Shown here: piece after piece, positions 25,943 to 38,643 of the stretch
How the letters are laid out: the number at the start of each line of letters is the position of its first letter
Position numbering within the stretch: position 1 is the first letter of the stretch
Source of the DNA: Berberis thunbergii
Taxonomy: Eukaryota > Streptophyta > Magnoliopsida > Ranunculales > Berberidaceae
Length of the DNA stretch: 64,000 nucleotides
Assembly: GCA_003290165.1 (NCBI GenBank)
Contig: QNQO01000601.1
Coordinates: 124,001 to 188,000 of the forward strand
Reading direction: 5' to 3'
The notes under the pieces: generated by a model
Told to the model about the DNA's origin: nothing
Databases searched by the model: none
What the model saw: only the letters and a program-made list of their open reading frames with translations
Position numbers and translations under genes: made by a program

Positions 25943-26992
25943 TTCTAGATGGTTGTGTAGATTTCAAGTAATGAAGTTCCACTCTAATGATTCTTCCTTC
26001 TTATATACTAGTCTATCCCTTTGATTTTTTCATTGGAAGGCTGTCATTACATTTGATATAATGGGATGTATAATCCCATAAGCAAGGTCTGGTATCGACA
26101 AAGACAAACTGGTTGACTATATACATAGTCTTACTGCAGGGCAACAAATTAAGGTTAAGTTTAAAAGATGGATTACAATATTTGATTGAGAATGTTAGAA
26201 TACAAATCATTGGCGCTATATGGACACGATCAAAGTTGACTATAGTGAGGAAAATAGAATAAGAAGGAATGGACAAGCATTATGGATCACCACCATTCAA
26301 GCTAAAAGGAATAAATCATTGACCAGGCTGATCTGATCAATCCCACACCGTTGAATATTAATATCTGGTTGGATTATTTTTGATTGATGTGAGCTGGAAT
26401 ATCGGCTTGTAAAGTGAAGAGGCAGCCTATGCATGTTATTGAAAATCAAGTTGATGAAACTTGGAAGGAGTTGACTATGAAAGCAATAGAGCAAGAATAT
26501 GATTATTAGTTTGTTTATAACTAACATAACCTCAATTGGCTCAGAACTGCTCTTTCTTGATCAATAATGCACTTGTAAACAACATTGCAATTCTTAACAG
26601 AATTGATGGTTGTGTATATTTGGTAATATAAGATACAATTTTGTGTTGATACATGATTTATTTTATGCTCACCTAATGTTAAGAAATATCTATTTAATTG
26701 TAATTATGAAGTTAAATTATCTCACTTTGATGCATTTTAATGATATTTGTGGGTGTGCTCGAGCAGTACGTTAGGACAAAAATCACAAAGATTGCAGTAC
26801 ACATATACAGAATCAGTCGGGGACTCTATGGGGCTTAGCCAAATCATGGCACTCGAAATAACTAATTCAGAAATTCTAAAAAAAGTTTAAACTGCAATTA
26901 AATGCTAAAAAAACTAGACATGTTATTCAGTCATTACATTACAAAAGACAGAAAGGATACAAATGAGATATAGGACAGAAGAGGCATTATAC
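25943..26992. other. Upstream region of the peroxidase fragment
   Basis: No coding homology. A TATA-like word on the minus strand (AGTATATAAG at about 26000-26010) lies some 60 bases before the peroxidase ATG, so promoter sequence may have been captured with the gene. Confidence 0.4.
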
Positions 26993-27070
26993 CTTTGGGA
27001 AAACTTGATTGAGAACTTGGAGAGCACGCCTCGAATTCCAACCAATATATCCTCGTAGTAATATATCTGC
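26993..27070 (-). pseudogene. Orphan 26-codon exon, unrecognised
   Basis: Minus-strand piece between acceptor GATACAG and donor AAAG/GTATAATG, open in frame, reading ADILLRGYIGWNSRRALQVL and then NQVFPK. It looks like a real internal exon (exact multiple of three, good splice signals) but I cannot name the parent gene. Confidence 0.45.
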
Positions 27071-28068
27071 CTGTATCAAGTACATAAAAAATCACAAGTT
27101 GCCCAACAAATAATCAAAGCTATATAAGAAGAAAATATTGTGGAGCCTCTTGGTAAGTTATGTGCTTCAGTTATTGGAGAATGTAGTAACTATACTAGAG
27201 GGTAACTGAGGTTCACTTTAATATGCATCAAGGAATGCTCAAGCAATAGGTTCATTTCTTTGCAGGCTACAAAACCCAAAATGGTCAAGAGTCAAATTTA
27301 TCAGACTCCATAGGATTACATATATTTGGAAAATTTTCAAGTTCAGAGTTTTGAATGTTTTGGTGAGGCCCTATTTATATTTTTTTGACATAAATTCCGT
27401 TGCACGAGAAAAAGAAGATAATAATATTATGTAACAGGAACGAGGCACAAGATTTTCATGACTGGGCTAGTTCATATTGGTTTAGCAAGGAAGATACTTG
27501 CAATAAGAAGGTCGTAGAATAGAAATTGGTAGAAGTGAGAAAGAAAAAGGAAAAAGGTGAAATGAAATATGGAACATACAAAAGGTGATGCTATATACAC
27601 TTTTCCAATGGAGTATAGAAGATGACCAAGTGTGAGTCCTTTTGTTTGAGTTGGGGTACAACAACCATTGACAATCATGCAGACAATTTAGATGAAGTCA
27701 TTAAGGTACATTAATGGACATTTTGGATAGAATTGCACTAGACATTTTATGATTGTGTACTATACATGTTTTTGATCATTGGAAACATGAATTCACATTC
27801 ATTGAGATAATTGAAGAGAACAAAAGAACAAAATAGATATAATACTTGAACTAGGTTAGATGGCCACCACATGTAAGGAGAATGCCTCAACCATAGCTCA
27901 AAACCAGTGTGCTAACCGCGCACGCTGAAACCCGCTGCGGCCAGAAACAACACGTACAACAATAAACATTAAAAGAAAGACATCATAATAAAAAAGTAAA
28001 CATAAATAAACATTAAAAAGTAAATATAGTCAGAAAATTCACCATTAGACTCTTGGTTTTTGTAACTA
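27071..28068. other. Spacer downstream of the TNP gene
   Basis: AT-rich with no recognised homology; it would include the 3' UTR of the TNP gene. Confidence 0.45.
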
Positions 28069-29742
28069 TCAATCATCAAGTTCCACATGAGTTCTACACC
28101 ATATGAAGAAATCACCAACGTCCAAATCCCCCATATTGTCTCCTTTTGGATCACTTTTGTAAAGTTTCACCCCAGTCTTGTATTTGAAGCATAAGGAAAG
28201 TCTGATCTCTTTTACAGGGTTCAATGATCCATGACAAGCGCAAGAGAATTGATGGATAGGATCTACAACCTCTAATGCTATCGCGATGACATTCCTTTCC
28301 CAATCACAAACTTTGTATCTCCTTGACACTGAAGGAACAGGATTGCTTGGAAAAGGAAACCTCGCAACACCTTGAGAAGATGATGGTAATGGAGATGGTG
28401 GTAATGGAGATGGAGGTAATGAAGATGGTCGTAATGGAGATGGAGGTAATGGATTATCCGGTTGCCTTGTCGATTGTGCACCGGATGACGGTGGATCTTC
28501 AGTTCTTTGAACAACTCCTTGTATTCCATCACTTGTTGATGTTCTTACATAAGTTCCACTTTCAAGTCTCTCTCGTATCCATCTAACATTTTCTTCCAAT
28601 CTATCATATTTTTCACTACATTTTTTTACTTCCAATGTTTTTTCCAAAAGCAATGAACGAGCGGGAAGTACAACATCATACTTCCTTTTAGAGACAGTGG
28701 TTCCAACACAACGAGTACGTCCCCTCGCTTCTTGGCCAAACACTTGGCTTAGAAGATCATCATCAATAGTGAGGTCAATGTTACCCTGAGTTGAAGATTC
28801 TTGCAATGCAGCTTTTTTTGCTTTAACTTGTTCCTTCAAAAGAATGAAAAAATAAAATAAATCAGGACACAAATAATATTCAAACAACTACAAAGTAAAT
28901 TAAGAATTGGGTATAAAAGACATCATTGGGCACATACCATATATTGTTCAGAACCATGCGTAGGTTTTCCATCCTTTCCCGTGTGACAAGCAATCCATAT
29001 GTCAGTGCGTGTGACTGGTTCCCCATCAGGGTTCTTCTCAACCTATATACTTGAAAGATTAGTCTCAGCCTATAAAGTTAAATGGTATATAATATTGTAC
29101 TAGTAGCTAGAAACTCAATTACCATTTCATACTCTACTTCTGCAGCACTCTTTTGACCACCCCCCCATACATACTTTGAAGCCTTTTTGTTTTTTGCATT
29201 TTGGTCTCTAATTGCCTTCGCTTCAGGGGTGCTCTCATAGCGAACAAACTCTTTCCAATCCTTCTCTCTTACACCATTTGGAACATACTTCTCTTGTTCC
29301 TCAATGGTAGGATACTTATCCAAATAATTCTTCCTAAGATGTGCCTTGAACCTTCTATAATATTCAGGCATTTTCAAATGCACACTCTTTTTCACATAAT
29401 TTGGGATGTCGTATTCATGCTACAAATAAGCCATTGAGATATAAGTTGAAAATAAAATAAGACATTATAAAAATCAATGATTTAAAATCTCACCTTGAGG
29501 CCATTCCACACATCCTCTTTGTAGTTGTCAATAACATGGTGCCAACCCTTGAATTTAATGGGCACAAGGGTTTCAACAAGCTTTCCAATGTTTTTATTGA
29601 AATTTCTAGCACCAGGTCCAACTGCTAAACCGTGGAGGTTGAACTGTATGGTCTGTTTAACTTCAATGTCATCATTTGTAGATCTAGTGACATCAATGGT
29701 GGAGAGATTGCCGCCAGTATTATCCATCTCTATCAATGACAT
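28069..29742 (-). CDS. En/Spm-type TNP gene of CACTA copy B, four exons, open
   Basis: Transposon-encoded protein, probably the accessory DNA-binding partner (TNPA-like) acting at the subterminal repeats in the nucleus. Exons on the minus strand: 29494-29742, 29123-29419, 28938-29042 and 28069-28833. All borders are GT-AG and no stop occurs before the end, giving about 471 residues. The first ~215 residues carry the plant Ptta/En/Spm transposase region (GKLVETLVPIKFKGWHHV, MPEYYRRFKAHLRKNY, GEPVTRTDIWIACHTG). Exon 4 starts EQVKAKKAALQES, then has a coiled-coil-like stretch (EKTLEVKKCSEKYDRLEE), a Pro/Ser repeat (LPPSPLPPSPLP), and a C-terminal block with CDWERNVIAIALEV that resembles the ends of other En/Spm-associated proteins. 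The catalytic TNPD-type protein is not seen. Earlier 5' exons are possible. Confidence 0.8.
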
Positions 29743-31196
29743 TATAGATATTAACCATTATCAAACAAAAAGAAATAAGAATCATTGACCAAAAAAATTA
29801 AAAGATTAACTTTAGTCATTAACCAAAGGAATCTAAATTGCTAAATTGCTTGAAAATCATTGACCAATCTAATGAACTTCAATTCATCCAGTTATGCTGT
29901 TGTATTTGTTATGGTACCCTATACAATGTTTCATTGACCTTCTTTCTACATTCCCAATCCAACTCAATTACTTGAGTTACATTGGATCTCCTATCCAAAA
30001 CTAATTGTTTCTAAAATACCACAATCATGCTTATTGCTGATCTTAGAAAAAACAAAATAAAAATATATAACGACAAACTAACAAAGTACAAAACTACAAC
30101 TGATCTTAGATAATGGATTAGAGCGTTTTGAGACACACCGCTAAATTAATCCCCACAGATACTCTGCAAGTCACAAATACTTGTTTTTTCACACCACTAC
30201 ACTATCCTTGCATTTCTTTATCAGGATTTTTATTACTTGATAGTTTGAGAGTAAATAAAACTCACTAGGCATTAATTCCCAATATTTTGTACATGCATGT
30301 TGCGTCTTAAGTTTGTTTTTAATAAAAAACAACTTCCATGGATATAACTTATCTTCTGGTTTCATGGGAAGGAAACTATGCTTCAAGCAAGTTAACTTGA
30401 GGAGGAACTATTTTACTTTTGGTAGATTAGAGGAGGAAGATATTCCATGTATATATATGTCTACAACAGCTTACAATATAATTTATTTGTACAAGAAATC
30501 TGGTTAAACACAATTATCAAATACACTTCTTATTTCCGTAAGGACTCATCCACATTTAGAAGATGTATTTCAAAGCACCTAAATATTGTTGTGACTGTAA
30601 ATAACATTAATTATGGACTTACAGGGATAGTAATTCATCCATTTGAACACTTGGGTACGTTGAAAATGAAGAGGACCTATATTATATCCGTAAGTTTTAC
30701 ATTCTAAAGATGAAGTAGATTAGGACAACAAAAACAACATCGTATGTAGTGATGATACTCAAGTGTGTATTTATATTACAACACCGTGCATAACAAGCAT
30801 ATCTCTCTATCTATTGCATTTTCCATGAAGTAAAACGAGATGCGTGTTATTCAAAAAATGGAAAATAGTTACTTGTAGTTTCTTATTTTGTGGATTGGTG
30901 TTTGTCCTTGTTGCTTCTCAGTTAGCTTTCTATTTTTTTCTCGTACTCTACTTTTCACAACTCATGTCATTGGTAAAAAACTAAAATAATAATAATAATA
31001 ATAATAACAATAATGGATGTATTGTATTTTTTTATACCTTAACATACAATCTGTATTTTGACATTCAAAGTTGTAAACTTGCATATCCTCTCATCCCATT
31101 TTGATTTTATTAGTGAAAAAATATGATGAAAGGGAGGCAAAGGATGACTCCCTTACGCGAGACTGGAGTTTTTAATGAAAAAATATGATGAAAAAA

Positions 31197-31304
31197 TAAT
31201 CCATGGAACATTTAAATTAGCAAAGACAAGGTCATCTTCAACCAATTAACAAATTTTATCTTTTTTTTCTCAAATCATTTAAACCAAAATCAACCAATAA
31301 GCTA
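31197..31304 (+). repeat. Direct repeat, first member
   Basis: About 108 bp beginning TAATCCATGGAACATTTAAA, nearly identical to 32439-32548, 1.24 kb away. Confidence 0.85.
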
Positions 31305-32438
31305 AATAGCATAAATGACTTGGGAAACAAAGCATGCTGCTTCAAACAGACAGACAAAGACTAGATGGTAAATATTCAAGCACACCCTCAATGAGAGAGA
31401 AAAAAAAAACATTCACTTTCCATGCTGATATGGTTTAAGGTTACCCTCAGTAGACTCCAAAATAAAACCAACTGGATAATGAATGTTTAGCAATTTAACT
31501 TAACTACCAAAAGCCTTGAATCTAAGATTTGAAATCATCATATTGAAAGACCAAATCGATCTGTTGAAGTAAATGGGGAAGGGTGGTGGTTCAGATTCTT
31601 GAAAGCCATAAAAAATATCAACAACACACTCCTGATGTTCTGTGGTTAAAATTTGCCCAAGTCACACTTTTGTGAATCATCATACAAATCATCTACTTGA
31701 TCACTGGTTTATCACTGTTGGACTTTTAACAATTCCCTTCATCAGCTTGAACTTGTGTATTAATCCTACCTGCCCCTTGGTGAAAAAATGTGAAAACACA
31801 ACTCTGCATGTAATTTACCAGGCTGATTTACCTTATTGATGCTTGGTTCATGTCGTTCAACAAGGAGAATGACAGAACAAACTTTCCTTTATTATAAAAT
31901 TATGAAAATAAATATTTAGAGCCATGGCCAAATGAAATATCAAGTAACTAAGATCAAATTGGTAGACACTAAAGTATGTAGACGATCCGATGAGTAGGAA
32001 ACTGTCACAACACTTTCTAACTGATATGACTAGCAATTATTATCTAAGAACAAAAAAGACTGAATTTGATGGTTTACATCCTATGTGGTTTGATTTTTGC
32101 AATATTGAAGGTACACTAAGGTGGTGAGTCCCTATTCAATGAGATGAAATTTTGGTTACAAACTACTGAAACCCATACAAAGCTAAAAAACCAAAAATTG
32201 CATACCAAACCCAAAATGGAGAAAAAATTTTGAGGACCAGAATAAAAGAGAATAACAAGAAATCACTGTAAGTAAAGCAATAATAATGTAGTACAAAATA
32301 AATTTGTCCAAATTAGTATTATGTTTAGAAATTAAACAGAATTGATTTAAAAGATGTAAAATGTACTTTTATGTCACAATTGAAAAAGCAACAGAAGATT
32401 AATGAAAATTTCTAGAGTGCTTGTTTGCTTAAAAGAAA

Positions 32439-32548
32439 AATAATCCATGGAACATTTAAATTAGCAAAGACAAGATCATCTTCAACCAAATAACAAATTT
32501 TATCTTTTTTTTTCTCAAAGCATTTAAACCAAAATCAACCAATAAGCT
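32439..32548 (+). repeat. Direct repeat, second member
   Basis: Partner of 31197-31304; both end ATCAACCAATAAGCT. Confidence 0.85.
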
Positions 32549-33439
32549 GTACCATATCTTTCCACGAGCAAAGTCACAAATATCGAAAGGTAAAAAGAAG
32601 ATGAAAATGGGAATTAAAGGCAAAACTCTTACTAGGATTAATGTAAAAGCATATTTTACAAGGGATCGTACAACTTCTCAGATCAAGCTGTGAGATTTAA
32701 ACGATCCAATGACCGTGATATATATGGTCTATTTAGCCCCTAAAAACCCAAATGTCTGGATACTATGTCACATGCTCGCGTCAAATATAGCATAGCTCCA
32801 ATCCATCCTTTCTAGAAGCTTACGTAACCAAAGTTAATTGATAGATAAGTTTGAGATTAATAGTTTAGCTTTAGGATAGATTAGGGACAATGACAATTCG
32901 AACATTAGGTATTTAATTTGAAACATGATCAGTTTGGTAAACTGAAGTTAAAAAGTAGTTAATGTTTGAATTTTTGGAGTATAATTTGTTTTCTCTAGAG
33001 AGACATTGAGGTGCACAGTCAACTTCATCTAGACAGTTGCTTTGACGAAAATTTCAAAAAAAAAAAGACGTTTATGGATAATTATGGATACCAGCAAAAT
33101 CAAATTCCTTGTACATAAACATGACATCATTTCTAGGAAAAACCTAATAGTTCAGTTCCTAATCCATTCAACTTGGTACTCTGACCAACAAAAGTCAGCT
33201 TGATGGCTTTGTTTTGTACCTTTAAACATAGCAATAAGTAAAACTCATGCATCAACTCAAAACCGGGTTAGATAGATGCAATTGTTGAAATTTGGAACTT
33301 ATTAGTGTAAAGAAATGTTGTCTAATTACAACCAGCAAGAGAAGCATCAGAAATAAAAACTCTACGAACCCTAATTTCATAAAAAATACAAGAGAGAGAG
33401 TACCTGTACGAGAGAGGGCCTGATCAATTTTGAAGACGC

Positions 33440-33720
33440 TGAGTGGAGGGAAGACCAAGGGAGGAGGGAAGTCGAGGGAGGAGCAGGGAAGTCGAAGGAG
33501 GAGCAGGGAAGTCGAGGGAGGAGCAGAGAAGTCGAGGGAGCAGGGAAGGAGGGGAGGAGGGAAGTCGAGGGAGGGAGCAGGGAAGGAGAAGGAGCAGGGA
33601 AGTCGAGTCGAGGGAGGGAGCAGGAAGTCGAGTCGAGGGAGGGAGCAGCGAAGGAGACGATGTCGAGTGGAGGGGAGGAGGGAAGCATTTTGTCGAGTGG
33701 AGGGAAGGTCGAGCGCTAAA
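33440..33720 (+). repeat. GA-rich minisatellite near the right end of CACTA copy B
   Basis: Tandem imperfect 20-bp units (GTCGAGGGAGGAGCAGGGAA) as at 4975-5215, with a different number of units. It opens spurious frames on both strands. Confidence 0.85.
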
Positions 33721-33756
33721 ATAGCCCGCCCAAATTTTTTAGGCTTTTCATGTAGC

Positions 33757-34242
33757 CACGGTTCTGAGCCGTTGCTAACTATAGCCACGGTTAAAAACCG
33801 TTGCTAAATTTGTTTTTGCAACGATTTTTAGTCGTTGCTATAAATAGCCACGGTTTATAACCGTTGCTAAATTTGTTTTTGCAACGGTTTTTAGCCGTTG
33901 CTATACATAGCCACGGTTTAGAACCGTTGCTAAATTTGTTTTTGCAACGGTTTTTAGCCGTTGCTATAAATAGCCACGGTTTATAACCATTGCTAAAGTA
34001 TTTTGTTGCAACGGTTTGAAACCATTGCTAATATTGCCCACGGTCGGGAGCCGTTGCTACTATTAGCCACGATTTTTAGCCGTGCCAAATACACCAACGG
34101 TTTTAAGCCGTGGCCAGGTTTTTTTTACCCACGGTTTTAAGCCGTTGGTAAATATAGCTACGGTTTATGGCCGTGGCAAATAGCCCAACGGTTTAAAATC
34201 ATGGCTAGCTCGGCGTGGCTAAATGGGGTTTTTGGTGTAGTG
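33757..34242 (+). repeat. Right subterminal palindromic array of CACTA copy B
   Basis: Same palindromic unit as at 19335-19960, ending in the terminus GGTGTAGTG at 34242. Part of the array consists of longer repeated blocks containing TAGCCACGGTTTATAACCGT. Confidence 0.9.
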
Positions 34243-34468
34243 CCAGCAAAAATAAAAAAAACAAAAACAAGTATCAAAACTTCTAAGACTTAAAAGAAAA
34301 AACTAAAAAAATAAAATCAAGCCTATCCTAAAAGCAAAAGCAATCTTATATCTGACCTAATTTTTTTTATTTATTAAATTTTTTTTTTAACCTAAACTAC
34401 AAACTAGTGAAAATAAACTCTTAAATCCAATTACACCGCTACAGTCTCCGGCAGCGGCGCCAAAAACT
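34243..34468 (-). repeat. Second copy of the Athila-like leader, proximal part
   Basis: Continues the leader interrupted at 19314; it matches 44953-45186. It ends in a second primer-binding site (34445-34462) next to the LTR at 34469. Confidence 0.85.
34445..34462 (-). promoter_or_regulatory. Second primer-binding site, mutated
   Basis: On the minus strand TGGCGCCGCTGCCGGAGA, two mismatches from the site at 45162-45179. It lies 6 bases from the end of the 34469-36488 LTR. Confidence 0.75.
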
Positions 34469-36488
34469 TGATGCAAATTTAACTAACCTAAATAAATAGG
34501 TTAATTTAACCTAATTTTAATAACTTCAAGTGCACGGTGTCTAACTGGTAGACAAGGGCAAGTACAGGTCGATCCCACAAGGACTGTGGTTGCAATTAAA
34601 TTTCAGGGTTTATTTAAACTAATTTAAATTGGGGTTACATCAATTAAAATATCTAAACTAAAAATCAAATTAAAAACAAAAAAATAAAAAGTTTTAAAGA
34701 ATATGAGAAAGGAAACCAAGGCATTGAATCCACCACAGGTTCTTTGAGATTTGTGTAATCAAAAATATTGTTTTCAAGATTTAACATGACTAACCTAAAG
34801 ATTAATCTAAGTTCACAATTGATTTCAGCATAGGTATAAACCCCTAGCATTGCGTGTCTTCTTACGGCACACACAATCACAAGTTTATTTTAACTAATCT
34901 TAAACCCCTAGCATTGTGTGTCTTCTTACGGCACACACAATCACAGATTCAGATTAATTGATTAAATCAGGCTTTGAATTTCAACAAAGAGTATCTCTAA
35001 CGACCGACTAGTCTAGATAATTAATCAGGATATAATCAGTGAAAGCAAATTATTGAAAATCATAAATCAAATGTGTTTAACGTTCAAGCATAAAGAAAAC
35101 AATAAATTTAAATACACAAACTCTAGGAAACACTATGGTTTCATCGTAACCTTGGCGAATGGTTTAGCTGATCATGGTAGCGGTGGTCACAACATCATTG
35201 GAGGTGGAAATCATCTCTGCACGGATGCGAATCCCGAGAAAAGAGCTGTTAATGGCACTGTGGTGGCTCAGAGTGAACGCCAGGGGTGCAAATAGCGAAA
35301 ACTATTTTTCAGGTTTGAAAAACGGTTTTCTCCTGCCCGAATTCCGCGTGACTCTTCAGAGCTTCGTCTCCAGCGCGACAGCGTCTGCTCCGCTCCTCGC
35401 GAGCTTCCTCTCCTGCTCCAAACTAGTTCTGAACCTGAAAAAAGAGAGAGAGTAAATGAGGAAGCAATGAGATACGAAAATAGACAGAAAAAAAAAACAG
35501 AGATAGGAGTGGCGGAGCCCTGTTTCTCCTGTCGAAGTGTGCCGCTTGCTGACGTGCCACTTGCGACGGTGGTCGGGAGAGAGGGAGGCAGGAAGGATGT
35601 CGAGACGAAGAGATGCTCAGAGAGGGGAGGAAGGTCCTGTGGCGAGGAGGAACAGAGTCATGGTGAGGCTCTGTTTCGTGACGGCGGCTGATGGCGTGGT
35701 CGAGTGGTTTGTTCGCGACGGTAGACGTGAGAGAGAGAGAGAAGTGGAGGAGGGAGAAATCGTGGAGAAGCGAGAAAAATGAAGGAGGGCCGAGAGAGGG
35801 GAGGAACAGGGATGGCGGCGAGCGAGGAGAAACAGGGACTGTTGTGTGCGCGAGGTGGCTGTGGTGGTGCTTGGGTGATGGCGGAGAATGTGGTGCTCGA
35901 TGGTGGTGGTGGCTGTGTGGCGTGATGACGTGAAACAGGTTGTCACGCCCCCTGTTTCAGTGGGATGAAGGAGGAGGTGGTTGTTGGCTGGGAGAACGAG
36001 AGAGACGACGAGATGAAGGATGATGACGGGATTATCGCTACCGACTCTCCTATCGAGCGAGGATTGCCGGCAGGGTGGAGTGGTGTGGTGGCTGAAAAAG
36101 AGAAGAGGGGAGAAATAACGTGGAAAAGCAGAAGGGATGTGGAAGAAGAGAGAATAAAAGATGACCTCCTTTCTCTGAGATGGGGAAGCTAAATAGGGTT
36201 CTCATATTATATTGGGCTTGGGTTTTTAGGTTAGCATTTTTTTTGGTTAGGGCTTAGGTGGACCTAGGTTTATTAGGGTTAGGTTTAGATATGTGTCTCT
36301 TTGTTTTGTACCACCACTAGAATCGACCAATTGTCATTCCTTAAATTGTCGCCTTAACATCATTTCATCGTTAACGCTCAAATTCTTGCCAAGACATGAA
36401 AACGAAATAATTATTATAAATTATACTAATCGAAACACTAACATATATAAATTAAGGGATATATTATGTAATAATTACGTGAATATCA
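34469..36488 (-). repeat. LTR of the Athila-like element (3' side)
   Basis: On the minus strand it starts TGATATTCACGTAATTATT and ends AAATTTGCATCA. The 2,020 bp are nearly identical to 45187-47193. It is bordered by the polypurine tract on its right and by a second primer-binding site on its left. A purine/GC-rich stretch at about 35480-36190 opens frames on the plus strand that are not conserved proteins. Confidence 0.88.
34838..34945. repeat. 64-bp tandem duplication with hairpin inside the LTR
   Basis: Two units starting CCCCTAGCATTG at 34841 and 34905. The second contains ATTGTGTGT and ACACACAAT around an 11-base loop. The same pair is in the other LTR at 45558-45662. Confidence 0.85.
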
Positions 36489-36502
36489 AATACCCCCAAA
36501 CC
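36489..36502 (-). promoter_or_regulatory. Polypurine tract of the Athila-like element
   Basis: On the minus strand GGTTTGGGGGTATT directly precedes the LTR start TGATATTC. This is the second-strand primer site. Confidence 0.75.
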
Positions 36503-38394
36503 TATATTTTGCTAGTCCTCGAGCAAATCAATAAAAATAAAATTTTAACTCACTTTCGCAGGAATCATCGGTTGCACTTACCTTAAACGTGCAACAAGGC
36601 TTTAAACCCCTAGATTACCTCTAGTGGACGAATTATAGTCTCGTGAGGGTTTCCAGAAATGTTACCCACAAACATTATGACTTAATAAATTTTCAAAACA
36701 TGGTAACTCGATCTATTATCCTCAGAGTGAGAATTTAATTGCCAAAAATTTTGAAAATAGCGAACAGTCTCACAATAATATATCAAAGAGTCTCACAACA
36801 ATTTAATAATACCCAAAGGTTAAATAAATTTCATCAATTATTCCCAACTCGAAGTGTGTGTGTGCATGGCCTTATCAACATAACTTTTTATTTCAGAGTA
36901 AAACAATTACTAAATCTCCTTTAGAAAGTTTGTTTTGACTTCAAAACTCTCATGTCGCTCACAATGAAACACTCAGAGATTTGATATTTCACTCAGTTTA
37001 TATGTGAGGAAAAGAGTAAATAATGAAAAACAATCATCTCACATATATTAATATGAAGAACAGACTTTTCAAGAGTGGAATGAATATGATCTCATTGACA
37101 GGAATATCAATTACTTTTGAGAATGTTAAATCATACACCATAGTTCTTATTTATTTAATCTTCACATCTACGAAACTAACCATCTCTTAAGATCAACTAG
37201 GACTTTAATAGGTTGTAATGGGTCTTAGGTAATGGCTAGCAAAGAATGGAAAAAGGTATACGGAAAATCTCTAAGAATGTATATACCCATTAAACTAACA
37301 CAAGGGCTATGAAGAGTAAATCAATGTTCTAACCAACGTTACTTTTTTTTTCCACAACTACATGCTTTTCCTCTTCTACTCAATAGAATGTTTCAACACT
37401 GATGACTCATGGTATATTTGATTTTGTTCTTTCTAATTGTCCATTTCCAACTAACATTCATCCATATACATTCTTAGATAAATTGGGTATTGATAAGGGG
37501 TTAACAAATAAAAGGCTATCAACGGCTCAAAGGGCTTCAAAAGGGAACTAATGAGTGGGTAAGTAAAAAGGCTAGAGAAGGTTTAAGAAAAACTTGCCTA
37601 CATCATTTATTAAGTTCAGGTTGGTATTATGACATCTCAACTAAATAAACTAAAAAGTTCTAGTGCAATAATTTAATTTTAATGTCATTCTCAAAGCAAT
37701 TGATAAAAAAATGAGAATAATGAGATCATCAACGACTTAATGCGAACTCAAGAAAAATTAGAGTATATTTATCTAACACTCAGAAAGAAAAGAATGGCTC
37801 AAAACTTTCACGGGTTAAGTCTCCACTATTATTCTAAGGTTTTCTAGCTCATATCTCACTCATCAACTTTAAATCATGTTAATATGGCTTATATAGTGCA
37901 AAAAGTAATCGAGTTGAAAAAAAATCTCATGAAATAGACCTAACTTAAGGATTATATCAAACCATATGTTTTCCTGTTTGATATATAAAGGTGACAAGCG
38001 AAAGCATGTATTTCTCAAAATTTCAGGCATACTTGAAAGCATATCCTCTTCATTGGAAAGGACTTAGATCTTGGATGCATTTTCAAAGTGAAAAATTTTC
38101 ACACAATCATAATCATAGTAAGTTATGAAACAAATTTTAGTTCAAAATTTCTTGAAAAATGCACAAAAAAAACTCATAAACCCCACCCCCAAACCTAAAC
38201 CAAACATTGTCCTCAATGTATAAAACGATGATCATGAAAAATGCAGGAAAAAGAAAAGATGAGAGTTAAAGTGATATTACCATGGGAAAGTTTTTACCAA
38301 TTTCGATGAGATTTTCCACCAATGAACGCTCAGAGACATAAGAACTGTGGACTCATCATGATAAATTGATAAAAACAAGACAGGACACAAATAA

Positions 38395-38476
<82 letters not shown>

Positions 38477-38643
38477 TGGTATCCGTTGTAAGTCAAAATT
38501 GTTACGGAGCTAACGAGTATGAGTGAAATGCAACTAGAAAAGACTCGAAAATCAATCCAGACTAACCATAATGACACAACTGAAGCTAGGTTGCCTCCTA
38601 GGAGCGCTTGGTTTAACGTCGTCAGCCCGACATCTATGCTTCC
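36503..38643 (-). other. 3' non-coding region of the Athila-like element
   Basis: Between the integrase end and the polypurine tract; about 2.1 kb, AT-rich, no recognised protein. It includes the (TAA)n tract. Long 3' regions are usual in Athila-like elements; no envelope-like ORF is visible here. Confidence 0.6.
38395..38476 (+). repeat. (AAT)n microsatellite
   Basis: About 27 uninterrupted AAT units. On the minus strand it reads as a run of isoleucines in a chance frame. Confidence 0.97.

Larger units (their letters stand above)
29743..33370. other. Interior of CACTA copy B between TNP gene and right end
   Basis: About 3.6 kb of AT-rich sequence with no homology to the matching part of copy A and no recognised gene. 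It holds a pair of direct repeats (31197-31304 and 32439-32548). It would include the promoter or first intron of the TNP gene. Confidence 0.45.

Noticed and set aside
33252..33807. Long Pro/Ser/Leu-rich (minus) and Gly/Arg/Glu-rich (plus) frames
   Set aside because: Both are readings of the GA minisatellite; unit number differs between copies and no domain is present.
34445..34462. tRNA-Asp gene end
   Set aside because: Only the 18 bases complementary to the tRNA 3' end are present, placed next to an LTR; no cloverleaf.
38356..38577. Poly-isoleucine frame on the minus strand
   Set aside because: Produced by the (AAT)n microsatellite.
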